A stretch of DNA of 64,000 nt from Acinetobacter sp. ANC 4178 (GCF_004331175.1 NZ_SJOD01000006.1:277541-341540); one strand, 5' to 3'; shown: positions 30,397 through 40,365, numbered from the stretch's first letter. The notes: a model not told the origin generated them from the letters alone. Numbers and translations: made by a program.

Positions 30397-31677
30397 TTAT
30401 AAATAGCCATCAATTGCTTGAATATGCTTTTGCAGAGATCCAGTATTCAACTGCATAATTTTCTGCGCCGCTTGATTCAATTGTTGTGCTTGTTCAGCAT
30501 CTTCCAATAACTGCATCAGCACGGCAGCAGCTTGCTCCGCAGTTTCAACCACTTTAACCGCATCCACGTGTACAAATTCATCAACGATGGTTTGGAAATT
30601 AAAATAATTTTTACCTAATACCGTCGGCACATCTAAGGCTATCGGTTCTAAAATATTATGTCCACCACCCGGTTCATTCAGCGATCCCCCAACAAAACAG
30701 GCATCCGATAAGGCATACCACAGCCACATCTCACCCATCGAATCGGCTAAATACACTTGGGTCTCGGCTGCTATTTTTTGCCCTGCACTACGTCGACTAA
30801 TGTTCAAATTTAAACTTTGTGCAACGGCAAAGACCTCATCAAAACGCTCTGGATGGCGTGGCACCACAATGCACAGCAGTTCAGGTTGCGCATCCAAATA
30901 GGACTTAAACACAGTGAGCATTTTTTGTTCTTCGGGTGCATGGGTACTGGCAAGAGTCACTATCTTACGCCCAGCAAGCGACCATTCTTGTTTCAGCTGA
31001 GCCGCCTGTTGAACAAATGATTCAGGCGCATGAATATCAAACTTAATACTGCCCACCACTTGAGTGAGCGACTGCGCTGCACCTAACTGAATAAAGCGTT
31101 CAGCCGTTGCTTTGTCTTGTGCCAAGAGCTGGTCTAAGCCGTGTAACATCGCACGCGTTAAGCCCGACACTTTGGCATAGCCTTGTGCTGATTTTTCTGA
31201 GAGACGTGCATTCACCAAAATCGAGGGAATCTTAAAGACCTGTGCCTGATCCAACAAATTTGGCCATAATTCGGTTTCAACTAAAATTAAAAGCTTGGGT
31301 TGATATTTTTGAAAGAAAGCCTGTACCAAGACCTTTTGATCAGCAGGAAGATACACCGCTTGAAACAAAGCATGATAAGGCGCTTTATCAAATAGCGACT
31401 TGGCACGGGCCTGTCCCGTTTTAGTGGTATTGGTCACCAGAACAGAATGACCTTGTTTTAAATAATGTTCAATTAACGGCTGTGCAGCATTGGTTTCACC
31501 CACAGAAACTGCATGAAACCAAATTGCATTCAGGTTTTTAGGGGGTTGAAATGGACCAAAACGCTCGAGACATTCCTGATGGTAAGCGCCCTCATCTTGC
31601 GCCCGTTTTTTGATTCGCCATTGATACAGCGGTTTAATCATAGCGAGTGCTGCGTTATACCAAAAAGGAGTAGCCAA
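30397..31677 (-). CDS. waaA: 3-deoxy-D-manno-octulosonic acid transferase (WaaA/KdtA)
   Basis: GT30 glycosyltransferase that adds Kdo from CMP-Kdo to lipid A precursor on the cytoplasmic face of the inner membrane. 426 residues, the usual size. The N-terminal half holds the acceptor site with the catalytic glutamate in HAVSVGETNAAQPL (about residues 55-68) and LLILVETELWPN near 130. The C-terminal half binds the sugar nucleotide (VVPRHPER near 274; GGSLNEPGGGHNILEPIA near 331-348). It is separated from the oxidoreductase gene upstream by a strong terminator. Confidence 0.97.
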   Translation of the reverse strand: MATPFWYNAALAMIKPLYQWRIKKRAQDEGAYHQECLERFGPFQPPKNLNAIWFHAVSVGETNAAQPLIEHYLKQGHSVLVTNTTKTGQARAKSLFDKAPYHALFQAVYLPADQKVLVQAFFQKYQPKLLILVETELWPNLLDQAQVFKIPSILVNARLSEKSAQGYAKVSGLTRAMLHGLDQLLAQDKATAERFIQLGAAQSLTQVVGSIKFDIHAPESFVQQAAQLKQEWSLAGRKIVTLASTHAPEEQKMLTVFKSYLDAQPELLCIVVPRHPERFDEVFAVAQSLNLNISRRSAGQKIAAETQVYLADSMGEMWLWYALSDACFVGGSLNEPGGGHNILEPIALDVPTVLGKNYFNFQTIVDEFVHVDAVKVVETAEQAAAVLMQLLEDAEQAQQLNQAAQKIMQLNTGSLQKHIQAIDGYL

Positions 31678-31708
31678 ATATGTGCTCCGAAAAAACGATT
31701 ACAAATAA

Positions 31709-31746
31709 AACAGCGCAATTTATCACATTGGGTAAATTGCGCTGTT
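31709..31746 (-). terminator. Terminator of the ArsR-oxidoreductase operon
   Basis: AACAGCGCAATTTA (31709-31722) and TAAATTGCGCTGTT (31733-31746) make a perfect 14-bp stem; on the minus strand it is followed by TTTTATTT. Confidence 0.8.
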
Positions 31747-31776
31747 ATCTTGTCGTGAATTTAGCCGAAAAGCAAT

Positions 31777-32856
31777 TTAAACCGCTGCGGTTTCAGTTTC
31801 AGCTAAAGTTGGATAATCAATGTATCCTGCTGCTACATCCGTTCCAATCATGTTTTCTAGCTTAAGCTCATTCAAAGGTGCATCTTGAACCAAACGCTCA
31901 AACAAATCTGGATTGGCAATATAGTCTTTACCCCAAGACACTGCATCCGCCTGCCCTGTTGCCAACAGATCCATCGCATCTTCACGGCTTAAACGCATGT
32001 TAGCAATCAACGGTACGCCACCTGAACGTTGTTTCAAGTACATACTAATACTGTCATCTGCCAAATATTCACGCGTGAAGAAGAATGCAATCTGACGCTG
32101 ACCCAATTGCTCCAGCGCATAACCAAAGGTTTCACGTGGATCATGATCACCCATGTCATGCTCATCGCCACGTGGGGCCAAATGTACCCCAACACGAGCT
32201 GCACCCCAGACTTCAATCAGTGCATCGACCACTTCAAGCAATAAACGCGCACGGTTTTCTACGCTGCCACCGTATTGATCTTCACGTAAATTGGTTGAAC
32301 TTTGCAGGAATTGGTCAATCAAATAACCATTGGCTGCATGTAGTTCCACCCCATCAAAACCTGCCGCTTTGGCATAAATTGCCGCTTGTTTGTATTGCTC
32401 AACAATGGCTTGAATTTCAGCAATCTCTAAAGCACGTGGTGCCACATATTCACGTTTTGGGCGCAATAAGCTGACATAACCTTTTTGTTGTACGTTACTT
32501 GCCGAAACAGGCGTTTCGCCATTCAACAAATCAGGATGCGATACACGACCCACATGCCACAATTGCGCCACAATTAAGCCATCTTTGGCATGTACCGCCT
32601 GAGTGACCTGTTTCCAGCCTTCAACTTGCGCTTCATTAAATAGCCCTGGGGTATTTAAGTAACCATTGGCTTCTTCTGAAATCACGGTCGCTTCAGAAAT
32701 AATCAAACCTGCACTTGCACGCTGCGCATAATATTCCGCCATCATGGCAGTTGGTACACGGTCTGCTGTTGCACGACTACGCGTTAACGGTGCCATAATC
32801 ACGCGGTTTTTTAAGTGTAGATCACCCAGAGTTAAAGGAGTATTCAGTTCAGCCAT
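31777..32856 (-). CDS. Old Yellow Enzyme family alkene reductase (NemA-like)
   Basis: 359-residue FMN-dependent TIM-barrel reductase acting on activated alkenes, maleimides or nitro esters with NAD(P)H. The ATG at 32856 follows GAGG by five bases and is preferred to the in-frame GTG at 32874. N-terminal MAPLTRSRA binds FMN, WHVGR lies near residue 105, and the substrate-anchoring His-Asn pair is in ELHAANGYLIDQFLQ near 175-190; the YGGSVENRARL signature is intact. It lies 26 bp after the ArsR-type gene in one operon, so it is likely derepressed by a reactive compound (inference). Confidence 0.93.
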   Translation of the reverse strand: MAELNTPLTLGDLHLKNRVIMAPLTRSRATADRVPTAMMAEYYAQRASAGLIISEATVISEEANGYLNTPGLFNEAQVEGWKQVTQAVHAKDGLIVAQLWHVGRVSHPDLLNGETPVSASNVQQKGYVSLLRPKREYVAPRALEIAEIQAIVEQYKQAAIYAKAAGFDGVELHAANGYLIDQFLQSSTNLREDQYGGSVENRARLLLEVVDALIEVWGAARVGVHLAPRGDEHDMGDHDPRETFGYALEQLGQRQIAFFFTREYLADDSISMYLKQRSGGVPLIANMRLSREDAMDLLATGQADAVSWGKDYIANPDLFERLVQDAPLNELKLENMIGTDVAAGYIDYPTLAETETAAV

Positions 32857-32882
32857 AGTCGCCTCGATCGCCACTTTTTGTA

Positions 32883-33182
32883 TTAAAGTGAACGTTGCAA
32901 ATGTTCGATATATTGCTGAATCAAGGCTTCATTGCGGGAAAAATAAGACCATTGCCCATATTTCTCGACTTGAATTAAACCTGCTTGCTGGAGCACCGAT
33001 AAGTGATTGGACATAGTCGATTGCGAGACTTTACCTAAACGTTCAATGTGCCCCGCACATACGCCTCGCCTAAAGTCACCACATTCGTCGCTCGACAGAA
33101 ATTGTTCTGGCTGTTTTAACCATTCCAAAATTTGTCGACGGGTCGGATTCGCCAATGCTTTAAAAATTAAATCAATATCCAT
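32883..33182 (-). CDS. ArsR-family transcriptional regulator
   Basis: 99-residue winged-helix repressor; the recognition region reads VSQSTMSNHLSVLQQAGLIQVEK. Two cysteines, Cys34 and Cys42 (DECGDFRRGVCAGH), lie just before the DNA-binding helices, and no classical ELCVCDL metal site is present. Because it leads an operon with an Old Yellow Enzyme gene, these cysteines may sense electrophiles or oxidants rather than metals. A large inverted repeat upstream (33231-33276) is the likely operator. Confidence 0.88.
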   Translation of the reverse strand: MDIDLIFKALANPTRRQILEWLKQPEQFLSSDECGDFRRGVCAGHIERLGKVSQSTMSNHLSVLQQAGLIQVEKYGQWSYFSRNEALIQQYIEHLQRSL

Positions 33183-33230
33183 AGTTCAGACAGGTTCAAT
33201 CATGTGCAAGCTTGATTCAGCTTTTCTTTA

Positions 33231-33276
33231 ATATATCGTATTTTTTCGATTCTTATATCGAATATTTTAGATATAT
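33231..33276. promoter_or_regulatory. Nested inverted repeats, probable ArsR-type operator
   Basis: An inner palindrome TTCGAT-TCTTAT-ATCGAA (33245-33262) is nested in an outer pair ATATATC (33231-33237) and GATATAT (33270-33276), 49-94 bases upstream of the regulator start. Confidence 0.5.
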
Positions 33277-33323
33277 TGTAAAAAACTGCATCAAACTTAG
33301 CTAAGTTATTGATGATAATGGAC

Positions 33324-34419
33324 TTATAAGCCTTGCTTTAAGCTGGCTTCGATAAATCTATCTAAGTCACCATCCAATACTGCACCCGTATTCGAGTTTT
33401 CAACACCAGTACGTAAATCTTTAATACGTGAGTCATCCAATACGTATGAGCGAATCTGGCTACCCCAACCAATATCCGACTTAGAGTCTTCAAGTGCTTG
33501 CGCAGCTTCATTACGTTTGCTCATTTCCAATTCATACAACTTGGCACGTAACTGTTTCCACGCATGGTCACGGTTGGCATGTTGTGAACGCTGGTTCTGA
33601 CACGCCACCACAATGCCTGTTGGTGCATGCGTTAAACGTACCGCAGAGTCAGTTTTGTTAATGTGCTGACCACCTGCACCCGAAGCACGATAAGTATCGG
33701 TCCGTACATCGGCAGGATTGATGTCAATTTCAATATTGTCATCCACTTCTGGCGATACAAATACGGCTGAGAACGAGGTATGACGGCGGTTACCCGAGTC
33801 AAATGGTGATTTACGCACTAAGCGATGCACGCCCGATTCGGTACGTAACCAACCATAAGCATACTCACCTTCTACACGAATTGTCGCTGACTTAATCCCC
33901 GCTACGTCACCGTCAGATTCTTCCATCAATTCAGCTTTGAAGCCATGACGCTCAATCCAGCGCATATACATACGCAACAGCATTGAAGCCCAATCCTGTG
34001 CTTCTGTACCCCCAGAACCCGCCTGAATTTCCACATAACATGGATTCGGGTCCATTGGGTTACTGAACATACGGCGGAATTCAAGTTTTGCCAATTCTTC
34101 TTCGGCAGAAGATAATTCCGATTGCACATCGTCCAACAGACTTTCATCATCGGCTTCTACCGCCAAATCCAGCATGGCTTGTGCATCTTCAAGTTGTGTC
34201 GCCAAACCATCCAACACGTTTAAAACGTTTTCAAGTTCGCCTTTTTCTTTGGCCATCGCCTGTGCGCGGCTTTGGTCATTCCAAATTGTAGGATCTTCTA
34301 ATTCACGCAGAACTTCTTCTAAACGTTCTTTCTTTAGATCGTAGTCAAAGATACCCCCGTAGTGTTTGACCACGGTCGTTTAAATCTTTTAATTGGTTTA
34401 AATACGGATTAATTTCCAC
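33324..34419 (-). CDS. prfB: Peptide chain release factor 2, with programmed +1 frameshift
   Basis: RF2 releases polypeptides at UGA and UAA. The gene starts at a GTG (34419) in one frame, runs 24 codons to an in-frame TGA (34347-34345) and continues in the +1 frame, giving about 364 residues. The slippery site is CTT TGA C with the internal Shine-Dalgarno-like GGGGG just before it, the classical RF2 autoregulation signal. The release motif GGQ ([15 protein letters not shown]) and the UGA/UAA-specific SPF tripeptide ([12 protein letters not shown]) are intact. Annotations starting at 34373 would miss the N-terminus. Confidence 0.97.
34344..34359 (-). promoter_or_regulatory. RF2 programmed frameshift site
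   Basis: Minus strand CGG GGG TAT CTT TGA C: a purine-rich anti-Shine-Dalgarno pairing stretch, the slippery CTT, and the regulatory in-frame TGA followed by C. Low RF2 favours the shift and raises RF2 synthesis. Confidence 0.95.
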
Positions 34420-34602
34420 GGGAGCTACTCTCAAATCAATAATTAGCTTAAATAGCCCTCAATTATAGCACAGAGCATTTGGAGATTTTTAGCCACCCCC
34501 CTGTAATTAGGAATTGACGGCTCTGAGGAATTTATCAACAATAACCCCACTTAAAAAAAACATAATACTTTTATAACGACAACCACTTTAGGGGTTTATT
34601 AC

Positions 34603-35442
34603 ATGAAACAAGTTCTTGCCAGCTTAGCTTTGGCACTTATGGCATCTTCAAGTTTTGCCTATGATGCTCAAATTGATACAGGCTTCAGCTATTTTGACCG
34701 CGATGATGATATCACTGATGCAGAGGGGAACTTTAACCTCAAAGGCACTGTCTACTTTAATCCCGTTATGGCCAAAAATGGACCGCTCAATGAAGCAGCA
34801 TTCTTGGGTCACAATAGCAATGCCTATTTAAGTTATGACTATGATTATTGGGACAGCAAGACTGTCATGGATGGTTTAGGCAACAGTGCTGCTCAAGAAA
34901 TCCGAGGTCATCATATCGCAGCAGGCATAGAATATTTTGTCGAGCAATTTTATTTGAACGGCCAAGTCGGTTTTGGACAACTCCAAAATGAAATAAAAAT
35001 TCAATCGGCTTTGGGAAATAATAAACATAAAGAAGATTATGATGTGACGACCTACCGTGCCTTAGTCGGTTATATGCCAATCTCCAACTTACTCCTGGCT
35101 ACAGGGATTGATGGCTACCAAGGAGATGAAGACAACGACGATAACCGTTTTGCACTAGCTGCCAAATACGTTGCTCCTGTGGGTCAAGGACAGTTTATCA
35201 ATCTTGAAGCGGATGCTGCTTGGGGAGATGTCGACAATATCAACTTAGCCGCCGATTATTATTTTGATCCTGCTTTTAGCTTTGGACTGGCTTATAACAT
35301 AGAAGATGATGGTGACGACAATACCGACTTCTTCTCGGTACGCTCTAAGTATTTCCTCAATCCAAACTTTGCAGTCGGTGGTGCAGTGGGTTTTGGCGAT
35401 GATGTACAAGGCTTTAATTTAAATGCCGCACTACGTTTCTAA
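34603..35442 (+). CDS. Putative outer membrane porin, Omp33-36 paralogue
   Basis: 279 residues. Signal peptide MKQVLASLALALMASSSFA, mature start YDAQIDTGFSYFD. It shares the family pattern (GTVYFNPVMAKNGPLNEAAFLGHNSNAYLSYDYDY) with the porins at 11.0 and 35.8 kb and ends in Phe (NAALRF). The mature part is unusually acidic, with DDD/DDN clusters that would fall in loops. Substrate is unknown. Confidence 0.85.
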   Translation: MKQVLASLALALMASSSFAYDAQIDTGFSYFDRDDDITDAEGNFNLKGTVYFNPVMAKNGPLNEAAFLGHNSNAYLSYDYDYWDSKTVMDGLGNSAAQEIRGHHIAAGIEYFVEQFYLNGQVGFGQLQNEIKIQSALGNNKHKEDYDVTTYRALVGYMPISNLLLATGIDGYQGDEDNDDNRFALAAKYVAPVGQGQFINLEADAAWGDVDNINLAADYYFDPAFSFGLAYNIEDDGDDNTDFFSVRSKYFLNPNFAVGGAVGFGDDVQGFNLNAALRF

Positions 35443-35752
35443 CGTTTTTCACACACTTTAAGTTTTCGAAAAACACGCCAAAAGGCGTGTTTTTTAGTAT
35501 CTTCTACTTACAATTTCGTCGATTATTTCACCTATTTCTATGCTATTCATAGAAAATCCACAATTTTAATAAATCACTACAATTATTAAATTTAATATAT
35601 ATCAAATATTTAAAAAAAAGTAATTACATAATATTACGCCTGAAACAATTCGGTAACCTTCACGCTGTTGACGCAATTCAGTTTTGCCCTAGACTAAAAG
35701 TGTAACAAAAAATTAATTCATTTTTTAGCCAAATTTCAGAGGGGTCCTTTCC
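35443..35752. other. Intergenic region between two porin genes
   Basis: 310 bases: a terminator at 35470-35496, then about 200 AT-rich bases carrying the promoter of the next porin and a GAGGGG ribosome site just before 35753. The separate terminator indicates that the two porins are independent units. Confidence 0.6.
35470..35496 (+). terminator. Porin gene terminator
   Basis: AAACACGCC-AAAA-GGCGTGTTT followed by a T-run. Confidence 0.85.
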
Positions 35753-36529
35753 ATGAAAAAATTAGCAATTGCCTCAGCGTTGTTCTCTGTCGTTGCCATG
35801 ACTGGAACAGCTCATGCATACCAAGCCGAAGTGGGTGCTTCTGCTGGACTAATCGATCCTGATAACGGCAGCTCAAGTGGTTCTTTTGGTGTAGATGGCA
35901 CGTATTACTTCAATCCAGTTCAAACCCGTAATGCACCTTTAGCCGAAGCTGCATTCCTAGACCGCGCAAGCAATGTGAATGCACACTATGCTTATAACGA
36001 AATTGGTGATGACAAAGTCAACAATTATGGCGCTGGCGTTGAATTCTTTGTTCCAAACTCAGATTTTTACTTAAGCGGTAATCTTGGTCGCCAAGATGTG
36101 AAATTCAAGAACGGGCCTGACTTTGACACCACACTTTACAGTGCTGAAGTGGGTTACTTACCAGCACCTGGTTTCTTAGTTGCTGCTGGTCTTAAAGGTT
36201 ATGACAATGACCATGATGACGGTGTAGACCCAACAGTTCGTGCAAAATATGTCACTCAACTCAGCAATGGTAAAGACATCAACCTTGAAGCAGGTGCTTC
36301 TTTTGGCGACTTAGATGAATACAACCTTGCTGCAGACTACTTCATTGATAAAAGCTTTAGCGTAGGTGCAGACTACTACAGCAACGACCTTAATGATGTA
36401 AATGAATTTGGTGTGAATGCACGTAAATTCTTTACGCCACAAGTCAGCCTTGAAGGTCGTGTTGGTTTTGGTGAAGTGGGTAACAATGACTACAACAAAT
36501 TTGGTGTAGCAGCGAAATACCGCTTCTAA
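35753..36529 (+). CDS. Putative outer membrane porin, Omp33-36 paralogue
   Basis: 258 residues. Signal peptide MKKLAIASALFSVVAMTGTAHA, mature start YQAEVGAS. The family signature GTYYFNPVQTRNAPLAEAAFLDRASNVNAHYAYNE is closer to the Omp33-36 protein at 11 kb than to its neighbour. The C-terminus AAKYRF ends in Phe. It is probably a tandem duplicate of the porin immediately upstream, now diverged. Confidence 0.87.
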   Translation: MKKLAIASALFSVVAMTGTAHAYQAEVGASAGLIDPDNGSSSGSFGVDGTYYFNPVQTRNAPLAEAAFLDRASNVNAHYAYNEIGDDKVNNYGAGVEFFVPNSDFYLSGNLGRQDVKFKNGPDFDTTLYSAEVGYLPAPGFLVAAGLKGYDNDHDDGVDPTVRAKYVTQLSNGKDINLEAGASFGDLDEYNLAADYFIDKSFSVGADYYSNDLNDVNEFGVNARKFFTPQVSLEGRVGFGEVGNNDYNKFGVAAKYRF

Positions 36530-36561
36530 TTGCCAAGGTCATGATCATCTTAGATGAGCAT

Positions 36562-36591
36562 AAAAAAACCGCTGAATTCAGCGGTTTTTTT
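36562..36591. terminator. Bidirectional terminator
   Basis: AAAAAAACCGCTG and CAGCGGTTTTTTT form a near-perfect palindrome centred on AATT between the convergent porin and recJ. Confidence 0.9.
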
Positions 36592-36593
36592 AA

Positions 36594-38294
36594 TTATTGC
36601 AAATGCAAAACTCGCAATTGCAAACTCACTTGCCCATTAAAACTATTCTGTTCTAATTCATATACCAAATGCACCGAAGACTGCATGGGATCAAAGCTGA
36701 ATTTATCCGCAGCATTAAACGCAATGGCATCCACCACTTGCCCATTCTCCAAAGCCAGACGTAATTTCAGATGAACTTCCTTTAACCAACGATAATCCAA
36801 CACCTGAAACTGCCCTTCAAAGATGGGCGATGGAAATTTCTGTCCCCAAGGGGTCAAATGTTGCAGCAGATGAACCGTATCTAAATTCAAGGCCTCGGTC
36901 GGCAATACACCATCAGTCCACAGCGTTGCTTGAAACAGTGCTTCATCCATACCTTGGATGAGTTGAACAAAGTGCTGTTTAAATTCCTCGAAATGCTGTT
37001 TCTTAATCGTTAAACCTGCGGCTGCAGCATGTCCACCAAAATGGCTAACCAAATGCGGGAATTGTTCCGCCACTGTTTCTATGGCATCACGAATATGAAT
37101 GCCTTCAATTGAGCGGGCGGAACCTTTAATATGTTCACCATCTTCATCGGCAGCAAATACAATGGCAGGACGGTGGAACTGCTCTTTTAAGCGTCCCGCC
37201 ACAATCCCAATTACCCCTTGATGCCAATGCGGTTCAAATAAAATCAACGCGGCAGGTGTCTCGCTCAGCTCAAGTTTGAATTGTGCCAAAGCAGTTAAAG
37301 CATCCTGCTTCATTTGGGTCTCGACCTGACGTCGTTCTACATTCAGCTGATTCAGTTGCTGAGCCAAAGCATATGCTGTGCTGTAATCCTCTGCTAACAA
37401 ACATTCAATGCCAATGTCCATGGTTTCCATTCGTCCCGCAGCATTAATCCGTGGCCCCAAAACAAAACCTAGATCCTGTGCTTTAAGTTGTGCAGCATCA
37501 CGCCCCGCAATTTCTAATAAAGCCGAAATCCCAATGCGACACTGTTGTTGCTGAATCCGTTTAATACCCGCATCTACTAAAATACGGTTGTTATAATCCA
37601 GTGCAGCAACATCCGCATACGTCCCCAAAGCCACCAAATCCAGATACTGCGCCATCTTGGCACTGGATTTACCCTGCTGAGCACGACCACTACTTAAATT
37701 TGCCAACAGATAGAATGCAACCCCGACTCCTGCCAAGGCTTTGCTTGGAAATTCACAGTCCAATTGATTGGGATTCACCACCGCCTCAGCAGCAGGAATC
37801 TCTTTGGTGGTGAGATGATGATCGGTAATCACCACCTGCATTCCGTGCGCTTGCGCCTGAGCCACACCCGCATGGCTGGAAATCCCATTGTCCACCGTAA
37901 CCAAAACATCAGGCTGGAACTTGGCAAAAGCCAAATCTGCAATCGCAGGGGTTAAGCCATAGCCATATTTAAAGCGGTCGGGCACCAGATAGTTCACCTG
38001 TGCGCCCATCTCCCGTAAAGCCAAAACCATTAAGGCCGTACTGGTGGCACCATCGGCATCATAGTCGCCGACAATCACAATCTTTTTTTGCTGATCTAGA
38101 GCTTGATCGAGCAGTTCAACCGCCTGAGGCAATCCTTTTAAATTCGGGGCGAAGAGATGTTTTAGCTTAAATTCAAGTTCTTGTTCCGATTGCACCCCAC
38201 GGCGCGCCAAAATTTGTGCAATAAAAGGTGACACGCCCTGAATATTTTCAGGGCGTGTTAAATAAGGTCGTTGTTTAATTTGTATCTGTGTCAT
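36594..38294 (-). CDS. recJ: Single-stranded-DNA-specific exonuclease RecJ
   Basis: 5'-3' exonuclease of recombination and repair, DHH superfamily, manganese- or magnesium-dependent. 566 residues (577 in E. coli). Motifs: VGDYDADGATSTALMV near residue 76, VTVDNG near 135, ITDHHLT near 160, and the DHHA1 part with SHFGGHAAAAGLTI near 422. The C-terminal OB-like domain is present. It begins directly after the pdxH stop codon with no gap, so glmM-pdxH-recJ are probably one transcript. Confidence 0.97.
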   Translation of the reverse strand: MTQIQIKQRPYLTRPENIQGVSPFIAQILARRGVQSEQELEFKLKHLFAPNLKGLPQAVELLDQALDQQKKIVIVGDYDADGATSTALMVLALREMGAQVNYLVPDRFKYGYGLTPAIADLAFAKFQPDVLVTVDNGISSHAGVAQAQAHGMQVVITDHHLTTKEIPAAEAVVNPNQLDCEFPSKALAGVGVAFYLLANLSSGRAQQGKSSAKMAQYLDLVALGTYADVAALDYNNRILVDAGIKRIQQQQCRIGISALLEIAGRDAAQLKAQDLGFVLGPRINAAGRMETMDIGIECLLAEDYSTAYALAQQLNQLNVERRQVETQMKQDALTALAQFKLELSETPAALILFEPHWHQGVIGIVAGRLKEQFHRPAIVFAADEDGEHIKGSARSIEGIHIRDAIETVAEQFPHLVSHFGGHAAAAGLTIKKQHFEEFKQHFVQLIQGMDEALFQATLWTDGVLPTEALNLDTVHLLQHLTPWGQKFPSPIFEGQFQVLDYRWLKEVHLKLRLALENGQVVDAIAFNAADKFSFDPMQSSVHLVYELEQNSFNGQVSLQLRVLHLQ

Positions 38295-38951
38295 TTAAGG
38301 CATCAGTCGTTGTAATTTCCATATGCCATCGATTCTTTCATAACTCAGGCGGTCATGTAAACGATTTGGTCGTCCTTGCCAAAACTCATAATAATCTGGC
38401 TGCAAACGGTAGCCGCCCCAAAAAGCAGGCTTATCCAATTCAGGCTGATCCACCACCTGATCTTGCAAATTTTGGAAACGTTGCTGAAGCTCATCACGGC
38501 TGGCAATCACACCACTTTGCGGCGTACTGATATGCGCAGCAATCTGGCTGTCACGTGGGCGCTTTAGATAATACGCGGTTGCTTCATCTTCCGTAATTTT
38601 TTCGACTCGACCACTGACACGAATTTGGCGCTCTAATTCGGGCCAGTAAAACAACAACTCAGCATAAGGATTCTCAACCAAATCTAAGCCTTTTTGGCTG
38701 TCATAGTTGGTATAAAAATCATAACCTGCTTCCGTTGCACCGCGTAATAGTACCGTACGAACGTGTGGACGACCTTGGCTGTTGGCAGTCGCCAAATACA
38801 TCGCATAAGGTTCGTGTAAACGTGCTTCTAAGGCAATATTAAACCAATTGAGAAATTGCTCATGCGGATGCTGTTCAACCTCCGACTCAAGCAATTCCCC
38901 TTTTTGATAACTTAACCGCAATTCACTTAAATCTTTAATTAAATCGCTCAT
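38295..38951 (-). CDS. pdxH: Pyridoxamine 5'-phosphate oxidase
   Basis: FMN-dependent oxidase making pyridoxal 5'-phosphate from pyridoxine or pyridoxamine 5'-phosphate. 218 residues, identical in length to E. coli PdxH. The FMN site RPHVRTVLLRG and NYDSQKGLDL lie near residues 60-87; the C-terminal substrate-binding signature (WGGYRLQPDYYEFWQG..NRLHDRL) is intact. It is 11 bp from glmM and abuts recJ. Confidence 0.97.
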   Translation of the reverse strand: MSDLIKDLSELRLSYQKGELLESEVEQHPHEQFLNWFNIALEARLHEPYAMYLATANSQGRPHVRTVLLRGATEAGYDFYTNYDSQKGLDLVENPYAELLFYWPELERQIRVSGRVEKITEDEATAYYLKRPRDSQIAAHISTPQSGVIASRDELQQRFQNLQDQVVDQPELDKPAFWGGYRLQPDYYEFWQGRPNRLHDRLSYERIDGIWKLQRLMP

Positions 38952-38962
38952 GACATAATTCC

Positions 38963-40294
38963 TTAAGCGGCTTGGGTACGAACAACATCAGCAAGATGGT
39001 TTGCCAAAGCAGTGACTTCTTCTAGTTGATCACCTTCCACCATGACCCGAATCACAGGTTCTGTGCCTGATTTACGAATCAATAGACGGCCACGACCTGC
39101 CAACTGTGCTTCCGCTTTTTCAAATTCAGCCACCATTGCTGGGTTTGCATATGGGTCGATCATGTGTTCTAAACGCACATTAACCAACACTTGCGGGAAT
39201 AATTTAAAGTCTGCAACCAATTCATGCAGCGCTTTTTTCTGTTCAACCATCACCGTCAACACTTGTAATGCCGCAATAATGGCATCCCCTGTGGTACTTT
39301 TATCTAGTGTTAAGATATGACCTGATGGCTCACCGCCTGTAACCCACTGATTTTCTTCAAGGGCTTGGAGTACATAACGGTCACCAACTTTGGCACGTAC
39401 AAATGGCACTTGAGCCTGTTTTAACGCCAATTCCAGCGCCATATTGCTCATGACCGTACCGACAATACCTTCTGGTTTTTTACTGGCCTGTGTCGCCAAA
39501 ATATACAGAATATGATCGCCTGTGATTTGTTCGCCATTGCGATCCACCATAATCACACGATCCGCATCGCCATCGAAAGCAATCCCTACATCGGCTTTGT
39601 GTTCCACAACTGCTTTTTGTAAGTTTTCAGGATGGGTTGAACCACAGCCCTTATTAATGTTAAGACCATCAGGCTCATTATAAAGTGCAACCACTTTAGC
39701 ACCGAGCTCTTTAAACACGGCTGGCCCCACGTTATACGCAGCACCATTGGCACAATCCACTACCATTTTTAAATTCGATAAATCATAATGATACGGGAAA
39801 GTCGATTTACAGAATTCAATATAACGGCCATTCGCATCTTTCACACGGACACTTTTCCCTAAGTTGGCAGTGTCTTCAATCAGCAAGTCATTTTCTAATT
39901 CTTGATTAATCGCTTCTTGCAATGCATCAGGTAGCTTTTTGCCTTCGCCAGAAAAGAATTTAATCCCGTTATCAAAATAAGGGTTGTGCGATGCAGAAAT
40001 CACAATCCCCAAACTGGCATGTAGTGCACGCGTTAAATGGGCAATTGCAGGGGTAGGCAATGGACCCAATAAATGCACATAAACACCCGCAGCATTTAGT
40101 CCCGCCTGTAAAGCCGCTTCTAAAATATAGCCCGACAATCGGGTATCTTTACCTAACACTACAATTGGCTTATCTTTCTGCGAGATTTTTTTTAAGACTT
40201 TCCCCGCCGCAAACCCTAATTTTAGTGCGAATTCAGGCGTAATTGGTAATTCTCCAAATTTCCCACGAATACCATCTGTGCCAAAATAACTCAT
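38963..40294 (-). CDS. glmM: Phosphoglucosamine mutase
   Basis: Interconverts glucosamine 6-phosphate and glucosamine 1-phosphate for UDP-GlcNAc, feeding peptidoglycan and LPS. 443 residues (445 in E. coli). The phosphoserine loop is [15 protein letters not shown] (serine near residue 101), the metal loop DGDADRV lies near 243-249, the sugar loop GGEPSGH near 326 and the phosphate-binding [12 protein letters not shown] near 412. It is first in the glmM-pdxH-recJ group. Confidence 0.98.
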   Translation of the reverse strand: MSYFGTDGIRGKFGELPITPEFALKLGFAAGKVLKKISQKDKPIVVLGKDTRLSGYILEAALQAGLNAAGVYVHLLGPLPTPAIAHLTRALHASLGIVISASHNPYFDNGIKFFSGEGKKLPDALQEAINQELENDLLIEDTANLGKSVRVKDANGRYIEFCKSTFPYHYDLSNLKMVVDCANGAAYNVGPAVFKELGAKVVALYNEPDGLNINKGCGSTHPENLQKAVVEHKADVGIAFDGDADRVIMVDRNGEQITGDHILYILATQASKKPEGIVGTVMSNMALELALKQAQVPFVRAKVGDRYVLQALEENQWVTGGEPSGHILTLDKSTTGDAIIAALQVLTVMVEQKKALHELVADFKLFPQVLVNVRLEHMIDPYANPAMVAEFEKAEAQLAGRGRLLIRKSGTEPVIRVMVEGDQLEEVTALANHLADVVRTQAA

Positions 40295-40365
40295 GTTTTA
40301 CTCACTTCTTATAGCTAGGTGCTGTTATCCACCTTTTGTCATAGTGAAATACTTTACACCAAAAC

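Noticed and set aside
30225..30458. 77-codon open frame (MPSWMGDRDVARG...)
   Set aside because: It is formed by the three-hairpin repeat and overlaps the end of waaA; its product reflects the repeat, not a conserved protein.
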